From JAAFIP01 sp963775085 (GTDB taxonomy: Bacteria; Pseudomonadota; Gammaproteobacteria; Burkholderiales; Burkholderiaceae_C), in contig CAVZHO010000006.1 in assembly GCA_963775085.1 (NCBI GenBank), forward strand, positions 336,417 through 400,416: a DNA stretch of 64,000 nucleotides. Reading direction: 5' to 3'. Positions 46,223 to 54,444 of this stretch are shown one piece after another. The position numbers and the translations under genes are program-made. The number at the start of each line of letters is the position of its first letter. Position 1 is the stretch's first letter. The notes under the pieces were generated by a model that was not told the DNA's origin, did no database searches, and saw only the letters and a list, made by a program, of their open reading frames with translations.

Positions 46223-46225
46223 GCT

Positions 46226-47119
46226 TTGTTGACCGGCATTCTGGCCGGGCTGGCCGCTGGGGCACTGTGGGGCTTGGTGTTTATAGCGCCGCGCATGGTC
46301 CCAGGGCTGTCGGGGCTGGACTTGACGGCCGGACGTTTTGTCTCTTTCGGCGCATTGTCTTTGGTGGTGATGCTTCTCATGCGCAAATCTGCCTGGCCCA
46401 CTGCCCGCCAGGCCATGGCCGCGCTGGGCATGAGTGTGCTGGGCTTTACCGGCTATTACCTGCTCTTGGTCTACGCCATTCGCGACGCCGGCACCGAGGT
46501 GCCCAGCCTGATTATTGGCACGATACCTATCTGGATGATGATTTTGGGCAAGCCTGTCGCGCTACGCTGGGGTGGCTTGGTGCCTGGACTTGTACTGACC
46601 TTGCTGGGCTTGGGGCTGATGATGCAGGCCGCGCTAAGCGGGATGGCTTCCGTGCCCGCCGGGACGAATTTTTGGCGTGGCGTGGCCTGGGCGCTGTGCT
46701 CGATGGCCTTGTGGACGGCCTTTGGTCTGCTCAACGCGGCCTGGCTGAAAGAGCACCCCAAGGTCGATGCCACCATGTGGGCCAACTGGCTGGGCGTGGC
46801 CACAGGCCTGGCGGCCTGGTTGCTGTGGTGGACTGCCGGTACGGATGCAAAAGTGCTGCTAGCCCTTGATGGCAGGACGCAAGCAGCTATTATCTGCATA
46901 GCAACGGGTATCGGATCGGCCTGGCTGGCTACTATTTTGTGGAACATCGCCAGCCAGCGTTTAAGCGCCAGCCTGTGTGGCCAGTTGATAGTGAGTGAAA
47001 CTATTTTTGCCCTGATCTACTCGTTCTGGTGGGATGGGCAGTGGCCTTCAGCAGTGCAAGCCGCTGCCTGTCTCCTGTTTGCCTGCGGTATCCTTGCCAG
47101 CATCCGCGCCCACCGCTAG
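46226..47119 (+). CDS. EamA-family (DMT) transporter
   Basis: 297 aa inner-membrane protein with about ten hydrophobic segments in two EamA halves. It starts with TTG (46226), 3 nt after the SDR stop; the first ATG is at residue 24 and would remove the first membrane helix, so TTG is chosen and coupling to the SDR is likely. Residues ~211-226 (LALDGRTQAAIICIA) come from copy H of the 44-bp element in sense orientation, replacing what is normally a loop before a membrane helix. Substrate unknown. Confidence 0.85.
   Translation: MLTGILAGLAAGALWGLVFIAPRMVPGLSGLDLTAGRFVSFGALSLVVMLLMRKSAWPTARQAMAALGMSVLGFTGYYLLLVYAIRDAGTEVPSLIIGTIPIWMMILGKPVALRWGGLVPGLVLTLLGLGLMMQAALSGMASVPAGTNFWRGVAWALCSMALWTAFGLLNAAWLKEHPKVDATMWANWLGVATGLAAWLLWWTAGTDAKVLLALDGRTQAAIICIATGIGSAWLATILWNIASQRLSASLCGQLIVSETIFALIYSFWWDGQWPSAVQAAACLLFACGILASIRAHR
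46860..46903 (+). repeat. 44-bp two-hairpin element, copy H (inside EamA gene)
   Basis: Full-length copy, sense to the gene. Hairpin 2 GCTAT/ATAGC is intact (46886-46890, 46898-46902). Hairpin 1 has one mismatch (GCCC with GGAC). Element positions 21-23 are CAA instead of the TAA seen in several other copies, keeping the frame open. Confidence 0.82.
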
Positions 47120-47149
47120 TTTTTATTCTGTCCCTGGAAGAGCCGTACC

Positions 47150-47572
47150 ATGAAAATCCAAATCCCTGAAGTCAAAAAACTGGTCTTTGAGATGACCATT
47201 CCCATCCGCTGGGGCGACATGGACGCCATGGGCCACCTGAATAACGGCACCTATTTTCGCTACCTGGAGACGGTGCGCATCGACTGGATGTACAGCATCG
47301 GGGCGGTGCCCGACCCGCTAGGCGAGGGGCCCGTCATCGTCAACGCGTTCTGCAATTTCTACCAGCAGTTGGTCTACCCCGGCGACGTGCGCGTGAAGAT
47401 GTATGCCAGCGACCCGGGCCGTACCACCTTTGAAACCTGGGCCACCATGGAGCGGGTAGATGCACCAGGCGTGATCTGCGCAGCCGGTGGCGCGACAACC
47501 ATCTGGGTAGACTTTGCCAAGCAGAAGGCGCTGACCTTGCCGGAGTGGATGCGCGCGTTGGTGAGTGTGTAG
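47150..47572 (+). CDS. Hotdog-fold acyl-CoA thioesterase (4-hydroxybenzoyl-CoA type)
   Basis: 140 aa, YbgC/4HBT-like. Active-site motif RWGDMDAMGHLNNGTYFRYLE near residues 20-40 contains the catalytic Asp and the GHLNN turn. GGAAGAG precedes the ATG. It follows the SDR-EamA pair by 30 bp and may be part of that unit. Physiological acyl group unknown. Confidence 0.9.
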   Translation: MKIQIPEVKKLVFEMTIPIRWGDMDAMGHLNNGTYFRYLETVRIDWMYSIGAVPDPLGEGPVIVNAFCNFYQQLVYPGDVRVKMYASDPGRTTFETWATMERVDAPGVICAAGGATTIWVDFAKQKALTLPEWMRALVSV

Positions 47573-47832
47573 CGCGCAAGTTTCGTGTGCAGGCCTTCGC
47601 GCTAGGCCACGAAGACAGGTTGTTGGGTGTATGGGTCGTCGCCACCAGGCGGGATGCACTTTTACCAGTCTAATAGCCAGCTAGTCCCTGTCGTATGGAC
47701 GTATAATGCTATAAAATATATAGTAACTGTGATGCAATGTACTTCTGCAACTTCGACTGAGTGGCGCGTACCCCCAGGGTACAGGGCAACTTCATACCAA
47801 GCGATAATTGCAGCCTGAGACTACCCTCCCCC
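47573..47832. other. 260-bp intergenic region with a hairpin and a repeat copy
   Basis: Just after the thioesterase stop, TTCGTG...CACGAA with inner GGCC/GGCC-like pairing (about 47580-47612) forms a possible terminator without a T-run. Copy I of the 44-bp element follows at 47682-47725. The last ~100 bp should carry the trhO promoter. No gene found. Confidence 0.5.
47682..47725 (+). repeat. 44-bp two-hairpin element, copy I (intergenic)
   Basis: Full-length copy. GTCC/GGAC is intact (47684-47687, 47697-47700). Hairpin 2 is GCTAT/ATAGT, whose outer pair is a G-T wobble as in copy E. Confidence 0.82.
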
Positions 47833-48651
47833 ATGATGTACCACATAGCCTTTTATAGATTTACCGCCATCGCCGATGTCGATGCCGTTGTCACCCGTCT
47901 GCGGGCGTTGACGGCAGATCTGCTGGGCAGCATTTTGGTGGCGACAGAGGGAATTAACGGCATGCTGGCGGGCAGTGCAGTGCTGCTAGATCGCTTTGAG
48001 CAGGCTTTGCAACATGACGCGGCCTTTGCTGGGGCATTCCGGGGCACGGTGTTCAAGCGTACCGAATGCCAAACCCAGCCCTTTAAACGCATGAAAGTGC
48101 ACGCCAAGGCCGAAATTGTGCCCCTGGGTATTGAAGGGGTGGACGCGGCTGGGCGGACAGCGGATATAGAGCGCACCAATGTCAGCCCCGCCCAATGGCG
48201 CGAGTTGATCCACCAACCCGATGTCGTGCTGCTGGACAACCGCAACAGTTTTGAATACCGCCTCGGCAAGTTTGAAGGCGCGATTGACCCTGGGGTGGTC
48301 AACTTCCGCGACTTTCCTCAGTACGTGAAAGCCCATGCCGAGCAATGGAAGGCCGAGAAGAAAAAAATCGCCATGTACTGCACCGGCGGCATCCGCTGCG
48401 AGAAAAGCAGTGTGTGGATGCAGGATCTGGGGCTGGATGTCTACCAGCTCGAAGGCGGCATCCTCAATTACTTTAAAGCAATGCCCGATGCCGAGAAAGA
48501 CTGGCAGGGTGAATGCTTTGTGTTTGACAGCCGCGTAGCGCTGGACACCCACCTGCACGAGACACCGACCACGGTGGAGGATGTGTACCATAACGAGCCC
48601 GATGGAGCGTGGCGACTGGCACGTGCCCAGCAGTTGGATGGCAAAGCTTGA
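47833..48651 (+). CDS. trhO: tRNA uridine(34) hydroxylase, rhodanese family
   Basis: 272 aa, YceA/TrhO family; makes 5-hydroxyuridine at tRNA position 34. N-terminal acylphosphatase-like domain (~1-95, LVATEGINGMLAGS) and a rhodanese domain with the active-site loop MYCTGGIRCEKSS near residue 185. The start is one of two adjacent ATGs (47833, 47836), both giving the family beginning MYHIAFYRF. A longer frame to 47761 is intergenic. Confidence 0.92.
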   Translation: MMYHIAFYRFTAIADVDAVVTRLRALTADLLGSILVATEGINGMLAGSAVLLDRFEQALQHDAAFAGAFRGTVFKRTECQTQPFKRMKVHAKAEIVPLGIEGVDAAGRTADIERTNVSPAQWRELIHQPDVVLLDNRNSFEYRLGKFEGAIDPGVVNFRDFPQYVKAHAEQWKAEKKKIAMYCTGGIRCEKSSVWMQDLGLDVYQLEGGILNYFKAMPDAEKDWQGECFVFDSRVALDTHLHETPTTVEDVYHNEPDGAWRLARAQQLDGKA

Positions 48652-48672
48652 CGCGATACATCCCGTCAAATC

Positions 48673-49629
48673 GTGAAAATACCGTACAACAAAGCCGCTG
48701 CGCAACCGCCCACCATCGACGGCGTGAGCCCCAGCGTGATGATGCTGCCCATCCTGCTGCCAGACCAGCAGCCAGTGAATTTGCTATCGTATTTAGAGCT
48801 GTCTACGCATATTCCTGTGGGTCAAAGCTGGCTTTCTCGCTTGAAAGACGGTTTGGTGCTCAATGAAACTGCGCAAACCCTCACACCTGAATCGCCCTAC
48901 CTGCCGGGCCAGCGCATCTACTACTACCGCCATATGCCCATGGAGCCGCGCATTCCGTTTGAGGAGAGCATCATCTACCAGGACGCCCATTTATTGGTGG
49001 CTGACAAACCGCATTTTTTGCCCGTCGCCCCCACCGGCCGCTATGTGCAGGAGACGCTGCTGGTGCGCTTGAAGAAGCAAACGGGCTTGAACGATCTGGT
49101 ACCGATTCACCGCATTGACCGCGATACCGCTGGCCTGGTATTGTTTAGCGTTCAATCCACTACGCGCGATGCCTATGCGGCGCTGTTTCGTGACCGCAGT
49201 GTCGAAAAATGCTATGAAGCCATAGCGCCCTACCGCGACGCGCTTCATTTTCCCCTGGTGCATACCAGCCGCCTGGTGCCCGCCGACTCGTTTATGCAAA
49301 TGCGGGAAGTGCCTGGCCAGTCCAACAGCGAGACCCATATGGCGCTGCTGGAACAGTGCGGCACGCTGGCGCGCTACCGACTGCGGCCCGTCACGGGCAA
49401 ACGCCACCAACTGCGCGTACACATGCTCTCGCTGGGCATTCCGATCCGTGGTGATGCGATTTATCCGGTATTGACACCCGAGCCGGCTTTGGATGCGCTG
49501 GATTATGCCCAGCCCCTGCAACTGCTGGCGCAATCGCTGGCATTTACCGATCCCGTGTCCGGCATCCAACACCAGTTGCGCAGTGCACAGGCTTTGCGTT
49601 TTCCCCTGCGTGACGCCCCATCCCAATAA
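48673..49629 (+). CDS. RluA-family pseudouridine synthase
   Basis: 318 aa. Catalytic motif HRIDRDTAGLVLF with the nucleophilic Asp near residue 152, and the RluA motif III GKRHQLRVHMLSLGIPI near 255. The N-terminus (SYLELSTHIPVGQSWLSRLKDGLV) may be a degenerate S4-like region. It starts with GTG 21 bp after trhO, making an RNA-modification pair. Target uridine unknown. A half copy of the 44-bp element follows. Confidence 0.9.
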   Translation: MKIPYNKAAAQPPTIDGVSPSVMMLPILLPDQQPVNLLSYLELSTHIPVGQSWLSRLKDGLVLNETAQTLTPESPYLPGQRIYYYRHMPMEPRIPFEESIIYQDAHLLVADKPHFLPVAPTGRYVQETLLVRLKKQTGLNDLVPIHRIDRDTAGLVLFSVQSTTRDAYAALFRDRSVEKCYEAIAPYRDALHFPLVHTSRLVPADSFMQMREVPGQSNSETHMALLEQCGTLARYRLRPVTGKRHQLRVHMLSLGIPIRGDAIYPVLTPEPALDALDYAQPLQLLAQSLAFTDPVSGIQHQLRSAQALRFPLRDAPSQ

Positions 49630-49632
49630 AAT

Positions 49633-49662
49633 ACAGCGTAAGATGCTATTTAAACTATAGCG
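49633..49662 (+). repeat. Half copy of the 44-bp element (copy L)
   Basis: Only the second half: GCGTAAGATGCTAT, 7-nt loop, then ATAGCG. It keeps the exact spacing of hairpin 2. Located between the RluA-type gene and the next thioesterase gene. Confidence 0.65.
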
Positions 49663-49691
49663 CCCAGTATCTATCTTGAAAGGAAACCGCT

Positions 49692-50105
49692 TTGGCTACC
49701 AAAGAACACATCTCCCAATTTCTGTCGCAGGCATTTCCTCAAAGCAAGTGCACCATCGAGGAGGTGGGTCATATGTCAGCCTGCATTCGGCACGCCGTGG
49801 GTGTGGACGAGTTGCGTCCCGGCGGCACCGTATCGGGCCCGGTACTGATGGCCACGGCGGACGTGGCGTTGTACGTGGCGATTCTGGGAGAAATCGGCAT
49901 CGTACCCCTGGCGGTTACGACCAGCCTGAACATCAACTTCCTGCGCAAACCATCCGCAGACAGGGACATCATTGCACGCTGCAAGCTGATCAAGCTGGGC
50001 AGACTGCTGGCCGTGGGGGAGGTGTCGCTGTATTCTGAAGGCAACCCTGATCCGGTAGCGCATGCTGTGGGCACCTACGCCATCCCGCAAAACAAGACTG
50101 CTTGA
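49692..50105 (+). CDS. PaaI-family hotdog thioesterase
   Basis: 137 aa, PaaI_thioesterase fold: RPGGTVSGPVLMATADVALYVAI near residues 41-63 contains the helix with catalytic Asp, and TTSLNINFLRKPSADRDI follows. Start is TTG at 49692, with AAAGGAAA about 7 nt upstream; the first ATG (residue 28) would cut into the domain. Substrate unknown. Confidence 0.87.
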   Translation: MATKEHISQFLSQAFPQSKCTIEEVGHMSACIRHAVGVDELRPGGTVSGPVLMATADVALYVAILGEIGIVPLAVTTSLNINFLRKPSADRDIIARCKLIKLGRLLAVGEVSLYSEGNPDPVAHAVGTYAIPQNKTA

Positions 50106-50432
50106 TGCGCCCTGATCTGGTTGCCGTGCCGATCTAGCCACTGCGGGTAGCTTCCGCTTGCAACAGCATTACACCATCACAACTAATTGCACACTGTTGC
50201 AGCTGACCGCCCATTATTCAGACTCAGTCGCGCTAAAGTGGACCCATGCGACATAAACGTTATGTGCGATTGCATCCGCCATTGGGTCAGGTAAAAGCCG
50301 ATGCCAGTTTGTACAACTACCCTGTATTGCAGCGACTGGCGTTGCCAGTACTGGTGATACTGTGCGTCATTGTGGCCTGTAGCACTTGAGCCTGTCCGCA
50401 GAACTTGCGGCTGTTGTTGCGACTGCAACCCT
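50106..50432. other. 327-bp region with a truncated lipoprotein-like reading frame
   Basis: Contains a short open frame at 50246-50389 (47 aa) ending in a lipoprotein-signal-like tail (PVLVILCVIVACST, then stop). It may be a broken start of the following sugar dehydrogenase or of a lost lipoprotein. There is no ribosome binding site of note. Confidence 0.3.
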
Positions 50433-51526
50433 ATGAATTGTTCCACAATTTGGGTTCGGTGTGGCACTTGCATTTTGAGTGTTGCCACTTCGATTGCCGT
50501 TGGGGTGACCGCATGTGGTGGTGCGAACGGCCCTGCTGCGCTTGCAGTCAATACGCCGCTGGCGCAAGGCGGAGCGGACGTGAGTTTAACTGCGACCGAG
50601 ACCTCGACGATCCCCACGCCGACGTGGCGCTTGACCCTGACTATGCCAGTAACCAGCGGATATACCTGAGTTTTTCTGAACGTGATGCTGTGGATGCCAC
50701 CATCGACGGCACCACCGTAGCGCGCGCCCGGCTTGACCCGATTGGCTTGAAACTGACTGAAATACAAATCACCTATCGCCAGAGCCCGAAGATGCCCAGC
50801 GGCGGCCACTATCGCTCAAGATTGGTGTTTGATAAAAATGGCTACTTGGTGGTGACCATGGGCGAAAGATTCCAAGGTGTTTTTTCACAAGATCTCAGCA
50901 AAGGGAACGGCAAAGTCGTACCCATCACCACCCAGGGTGCGGCAGCACCGGGCAATCGCTTGGCCAGCCATGCCACTGCGCAGCCTGAAATCTGGAGCTA
51001 TGGACATCGTAATCCGCAGGGGGCGGCGCAGCATCCTGTCACCGGTGCATTGTGGGTCAGTGAGCACGGGCCGCAGGGCGGTGATGAGTTAAACCTCGTT
51101 CAGGCAGGGAAAAACTATGGCTGGCCCGTGATCAGTTGGGGGCAAGAATACGGGACCACCACGCAAATTGGGGAGGGCACCACCAAGCCAGGTATGGAGC
51201 AACCAGTGAGTTATTGGATACCGCGTGACGGCACTGCCTATACGGCGGGTGCCAAATCCTCGATAGCGCCCAGTGGCCTGGCCATTTATAGCGCAGATAA
51301 ATTTCCTGAATACCGCGGCAACGTGCTGATGGGAGCGTTGGCCGCAGCCGCGCTGTGGCGCGTCGTTCTGGCTGCAGACGATGGCAAAACCGAAGTGTTT
51401 CGTGAGCGGTTGCTCGCCGCGCGTAATGAACGCCTACGGGACGTACGTGTAGGGCCGGATGGCTGGATTTACCTGCTGACTGATGGCGAAAATGCCAAGT
51501 TGCTCAAAATTTCCCGCCAGAGGTAA
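50433..51526 (+). pseudogene. PQQ-dependent aldose sugar dehydrogenase, N-terminally damaged
   Basis: From ~50621 to 51526 the +2 frame matches the YliI/Asd family well: DVALDPDYASNQRIYLSFSE, SGGHYRSRLVFDKNGYLVVTMGE, PEIWSYGHRNPQG, VSEHGPQGGDELN and RDVRVGPDGWIYLLTDGE. The part before it does not. A separate frame from 50433 has a plausible lipoprotein signal ending VTACGGA, but ends at 50669 out of frame. The ~70 residues that normally carry the first blade (GLxxPWGLAFLPDG-type) are absent between them. So a deletion plus frameshift is likely. The continuous frame from 50405 has a Cys/Arg-rich nonsense N-terminus. Convergent with kynA. Confidence 0.72.
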
Positions 51527-51536
51527 CTGCGCTGGT

Positions 51537-52373
51537 TTACAGGTCTGTACGCAATTTCCATATCTCTGGAAACAACACCACCTCCAGCATCCTGCGCAGA
51601 TAGCCCACCCCACTGGTGCCGCCGGTGCCCGGCTTGAAGCCGATGATGCGCTCTACGGTGGTGACGTGGCGAAAGCGCCATTGGCGAAAGGCGTCTTCCA
51701 GGTCGGTGAGTTCCTCGCCCAGTTGGTACAGCTCCCAGTGCCGCTGCGGGTTGCGATAGACCACCAGCCAGGCGGCCTCTACCGCCTCGCTCATCACATA
51801 GGGCTGCGTCCAGTCGCGCTGCAGGTGGCTGGTGGGCACGGCCAGGCCATGGCGCGCCAGCAGGCGCAGGGCCTGGTCGTACAGGCTGGGCGCTTGCAGG
51901 GCAGTCTGCACCTGCCCCAGCAGCGCCGGGTGGTGAGCGTGGGGCTGCAGCATGGCGGCATTTTTGTTGCCCAGGGCAAACTCCACGCAGCGGTACTGCG
52001 CACTTTGAAACCCGCTGGAGCTGCCCAGGTAGGGGCGGATGGCGCTGTACTCGGGCGGGGTCATGGTGGCCAGCACGTCCCAGGCGTGCACCAGTTGCTC
52101 CATGATGCGGCTCACGCGCGCCAGCATCTTGAAGGCCAGGCGCAAATCATCCTGCGCAATGCAGGCCATCGCGGCGTGCAGCTCGTGCAGCATCAGCTTC
52201 ATCCACAGCTCACTGGTCTGGTGCTGGATGATGAACAGCATCTCGTTGTGGTCGGGGCTGCGCGGGTGCTGGGCGTTTAAAATTTGATCGAGTGCCAAGT
52301 ACTCGCTGTAGGTCATGGAGAGGCTTGGATTAGGTGTAGCCCCCACTGGCTGCAAAACGTTGTCGGTGTTCAC
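51537..52373 (-). CDS. kynA: Tryptophan 2,3-dioxygenase
   Basis: Heme enzyme opening the indole ring of L-tryptophan to N-formylkynurenine. Family motifs: LSMTYSEYLALDQILNAQHP, HNEMLFIIQHQTSELWMKLMLHEL (heme-site His near residue 45 of this start), SSSGFQSAQYRCVEFALGNK and GTGGTSGVGYLRRML. GTG at 52373 is chosen: AGAGG lies ~6 nt upstream and the product (278 aa) is near the family length. The in-frame ATG at 52463 would overlap kynU by 43 nt and add a non-conserved leader. Second gene after kynU. Confidence 0.93.
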   Translation of the reverse strand: MNTDNVLQPVGATPNPSLSMTYSEYLALDQILNAQHPRSPDHNEMLFIIQHQTSELWMKLMLHELHAAMACIAQDDLRLAFKMLARVSRIMEQLVHAWDVLATMTPPEYSAIRPYLGSSSGFQSAQYRCVEFALGNKNAAMLQPHAHHPALLGQVQTALQAPSLYDQALRLLARHGLAVPTSHLQRDWTQPYVMSEAVEAAWLVVYRNPQRHWELYQLGEELTDLEDAFRQWRFRHVTTVERIIGFKPGTGGTSGVGYLRRMLEVVLFPEIWKLRTDL

Positions 52374-52420
52374 GGTGCGCCTCTCTTCACTGTTGGTCCA
52401 GGGTAGTGCGGGTACGTTAC

Positions 52421-53755
52421 TTACGTCACCGCCTGCTGGCGATTGAATTGGGGTTGTTGCCATTCGCGGCTGTCCAGTACTTGGCGCAGTTGCTCTACCG
52501 CCTGCCATACATCACAGTAACTACCATACAGTGGCGTAAATCCAAAGCGCAAAATATCCAGCCCGTCCAGCGAACCGCTGGCCGCACTGGGGTCACCCGC
52601 ACGGAAGTCGCCAATCACGCCGCGTGCGATCAGCGCCTGCATGATGGCGTAGCCGCCCTCGGCCCGGTAAAAACTCAGCTGTGAGCCGCGCTGGGCATGC
52701 GCGCGTGGTGTGGCCAGCTGCAAGCCATGGTCTGCGCAGCGCGCCTCTGCCAACGCGATGAATAAATCGGTTAACGCCAGGGACTTGGCTCGCAGTGCCG
52801 CCATTCCCCCCAAGGGCTCGGCAGCCAGCACACTGTCCAGGCCGCACTCCAGCGCCGCCATGCTGATGACGGGTGGCGTGCCGCAGAGAAAGCGCGTGAT
52901 GCCCTGCGCTGGCTCGTAACCTGGCGTAAAGGCGAACGGCGCAGCATGGCCAAACCAGCCTGCCAGCGGCTGCGCGGCAGCATTCACATGGCGTGGGTGC
53001 GCCCATACAAAGGCAGGTGCACCGGGGCCACCGTTCAAAAATTTGTAGCCGCAGCCCACGGCAAAGTCGGCGTTGGCCGCATGCACGTCGATGGGCACCG
53101 CGCCTGCGCTGTGTGCCAAGTCCCATACTGTGAGCGCGCCCGCTGCGTGCGCCCGCGCGGTCACTGCTGCCATGTCGTGCATCGCGCCGCTGCGGTAATG
53201 CACCTGCGTCAGCAGCACAATGGCGACATCTTCGGTGATGGCATCGGTTAGCTCGTGGGCCTGCACCAGTCTCAATTGCAGGTTATGTTGTGTGCACAGG
53301 CTTTGCGCAATGTACAGATCTGTCGGGAAGTTGCTGCGCTCGGATAAAAGCACATTCTTACTGTTATTTATGCGCCTAGTCCATGTGCTGTGGACGTTAT
53401 TAGCTATTGAAATAGTAGCACTTAGTACTTTAAACAGATTGATGGAGGTGCTGTCGGTGGCGACTACCTCACCCAGGCGCGCGCCAATCAGCCGCGCTAT
53501 CTTGTCGCCCACCTGCTGTGGCGACCCAAACCAGCCTGCCGTATTCCAGCTGCGAATCAGGCCCACACCCCATTCCTCAGCAATCACCTGTGCTAAGCGC
53601 GCGGGCGTGGCCTTGGGCAGCGCGCCCAGCGAATTGCCGTCCAGGTAAATCACCCCTTGGGGCAGGTGGAACAGGTCACGCAAGCTGCGCAGCGGGTCAG
53701 CCGCGTCCAGTGCTTGGCAATGGGCTAAATCTGGGACAAAGGTGGGACGCGTCAT
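52421..53755 (-). CDS. kynU: Kynureninase
   Basis: 444 aa PLP enzyme cleaving kynurenine to anthranilate and alanine; relatives I know are ~416 aa. Motifs: IYLDGNSLGALPKAT, STSINLFKVL, WDLAHSAGAVP and the PLP Lys in CGYKFLNGGPGAPAF. Residues ~112-127 (TISIANNVHSTWTRR) come from copy J of the 44-bp element and explain most of the extra length, in a stretch between FKVLSA and VLLSERSNFPTDLYI. The ATG at 53755 is used; a TTG three codons earlier is possible. kynA follows; kynB is not in the window. Confidence 0.94.
   Translation of the reverse strand: MTRPTFVPDLAHCQALDAADPLRSLRDLFHLPQGVIYLDGNSLGALPKATPARLAQVIAEEWGVGLIRSWNTAGWFGSPQQVGDKIARLIGARLGEVVATDSTSINLFKVLSATISIANNVHSTWTRRINNSKNVLLSERSNFPTDLYIAQSLCTQHNLQLRLVQAHELTDAITEDVAIVLLTQVHYRSGAMHDMAAVTARAHAAGALTVWDLAHSAGAVPIDVHAANADFAVGCGYKFLNGGPGAPAFVWAHPRHVNAAAQPLAGWFGHAAPFAFTPGYEPAQGITRFLCGTPPVISMAALECGLDSVLAAEPLGGMAALRAKSLALTDLFIALAEARCADHGLQLATPRAHAQRGSQLSFYRAEGGYAIMQALIARGVIGDFRAGDPSAASGSLDGLDILRFGFTPLYGSYCDVWQAVEQLRQVLDSREWQQPQFNRQQAVT
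53377..53420 (+). repeat. 44-bp two-hairpin element, copy J (inside kynU)
   Basis: Full-length copy antisense to kynU. GTCC/GGAC is intact (53379-53382, 53392-53395). Hairpin 2 is GCTAT/GTAGC, one pair a T-G wobble. Flanking sequence on both sides is also A/T-rich for this gene. Confidence 0.82.
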
Positions 53756-53783
53756 AAATTGCAAAGGTAGCCTTAGTAGGCTG

Positions 53784-54125
53784 CTAATACGGTAGCGATA
53801 GAGGTTTATTCGAAGCGTCTAAAGTGGGTAGTCCATGCAGCGCCCGGGCACGCTCGCAGGCATCCGAGCCAGCCTCCAGTTCGTGACAGGGATTAGGCCG
53901 CCATTCATAGATGCCGCAGGCTACCTTGGTGCCGACCTTGCCGGACAACGCTGCGCAGCGGATGGGAACATGGTCGGTGCCACGCATGCGGCAGGTGCTG
54001 GCGTTGACATCCACCGTCAACCCGTCGGGCACGCTGCCGCCCACGCTTTGCAATTGGCAGATGCTGAAGTCCACCCGGTAGCTGGCGCAGCAGGCACCGC
54101 AGTGGGTGCAGGGGCTGTCAATCAT
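53784..54125 (-). CDS. YkgJ-family zinc/iron-chelating Cys-cluster protein
   Basis: 113 aa. N-terminal CxxCxxCC cluster (CTHCGACCASYRVDFS, residues ~5-20) and later Cys residues in CRMRGTDH, CAALSG, CGIYEWRPNPCHE, the UPF0153/YkgJ pattern thought to bind a metal or Fe-S centre. Function unknown. It is 28 bp upstream of kynU on the same strand, so probably the first gene of the kynurenine operon. Confidence 0.85.
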   Translation of the reverse strand: MIDSPCTHCGACCASYRVDFSICQLQSVGGSVPDGLTVDVNASTCRMRGTDHVPIRCAALSGKVGTKVACGIYEWRPNPCHELEAGSDACERARALHGLPTLDASNKPLSLPY

Positions 54126-54444
54126 GCGGCAAGTTCTCTAATGGTATGGGAGGTGAGTGCGTAAGCAAAAAATTCAATTTTGCGCAATTTGCGTTTTCCT
54201 GACGCATCTGTCTCCAGGAGGAAATGGTGGTTCAGGGGCAGAGAGTGCCATCCTAATCCATAAAGCCGCCCACTACCATTGTGTTAAGCCGCGTGATAGC
54301 AGTAACACTTTTGTGTTTGTCTGGATTTGACCCAGAGATGGTGCTATCTTGCACCCCCGCGCAGTTCCACGGTACAGGCTGCGGACGGCATCGTGCCATG
54401 AGTGCACACGGATGTACCTTCACACAGAGTAGTTGAGGTGAAAT
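54126..54444. other. 319-bp divergent intergenic region
   Basis: Between the Cys-cluster gene (-) and the M28 peptidase gene (+), so it holds both promoters. An A/T-rich stretch with two TTGCG sites lies at 54165-54195. An AGGAGGAAATG at 54217-54227 opens only a ten-codon frame and is not called. No repeat copies. Confidence 0.5.

Noticed and set aside
50370..50669. Frame with a lipoprotein-like signal (VTACGGA) as a separate small gene.
   Set aside because: It runs directly into the sugar dehydrogenase remnant in another frame and is best explained as its displaced N-terminus.
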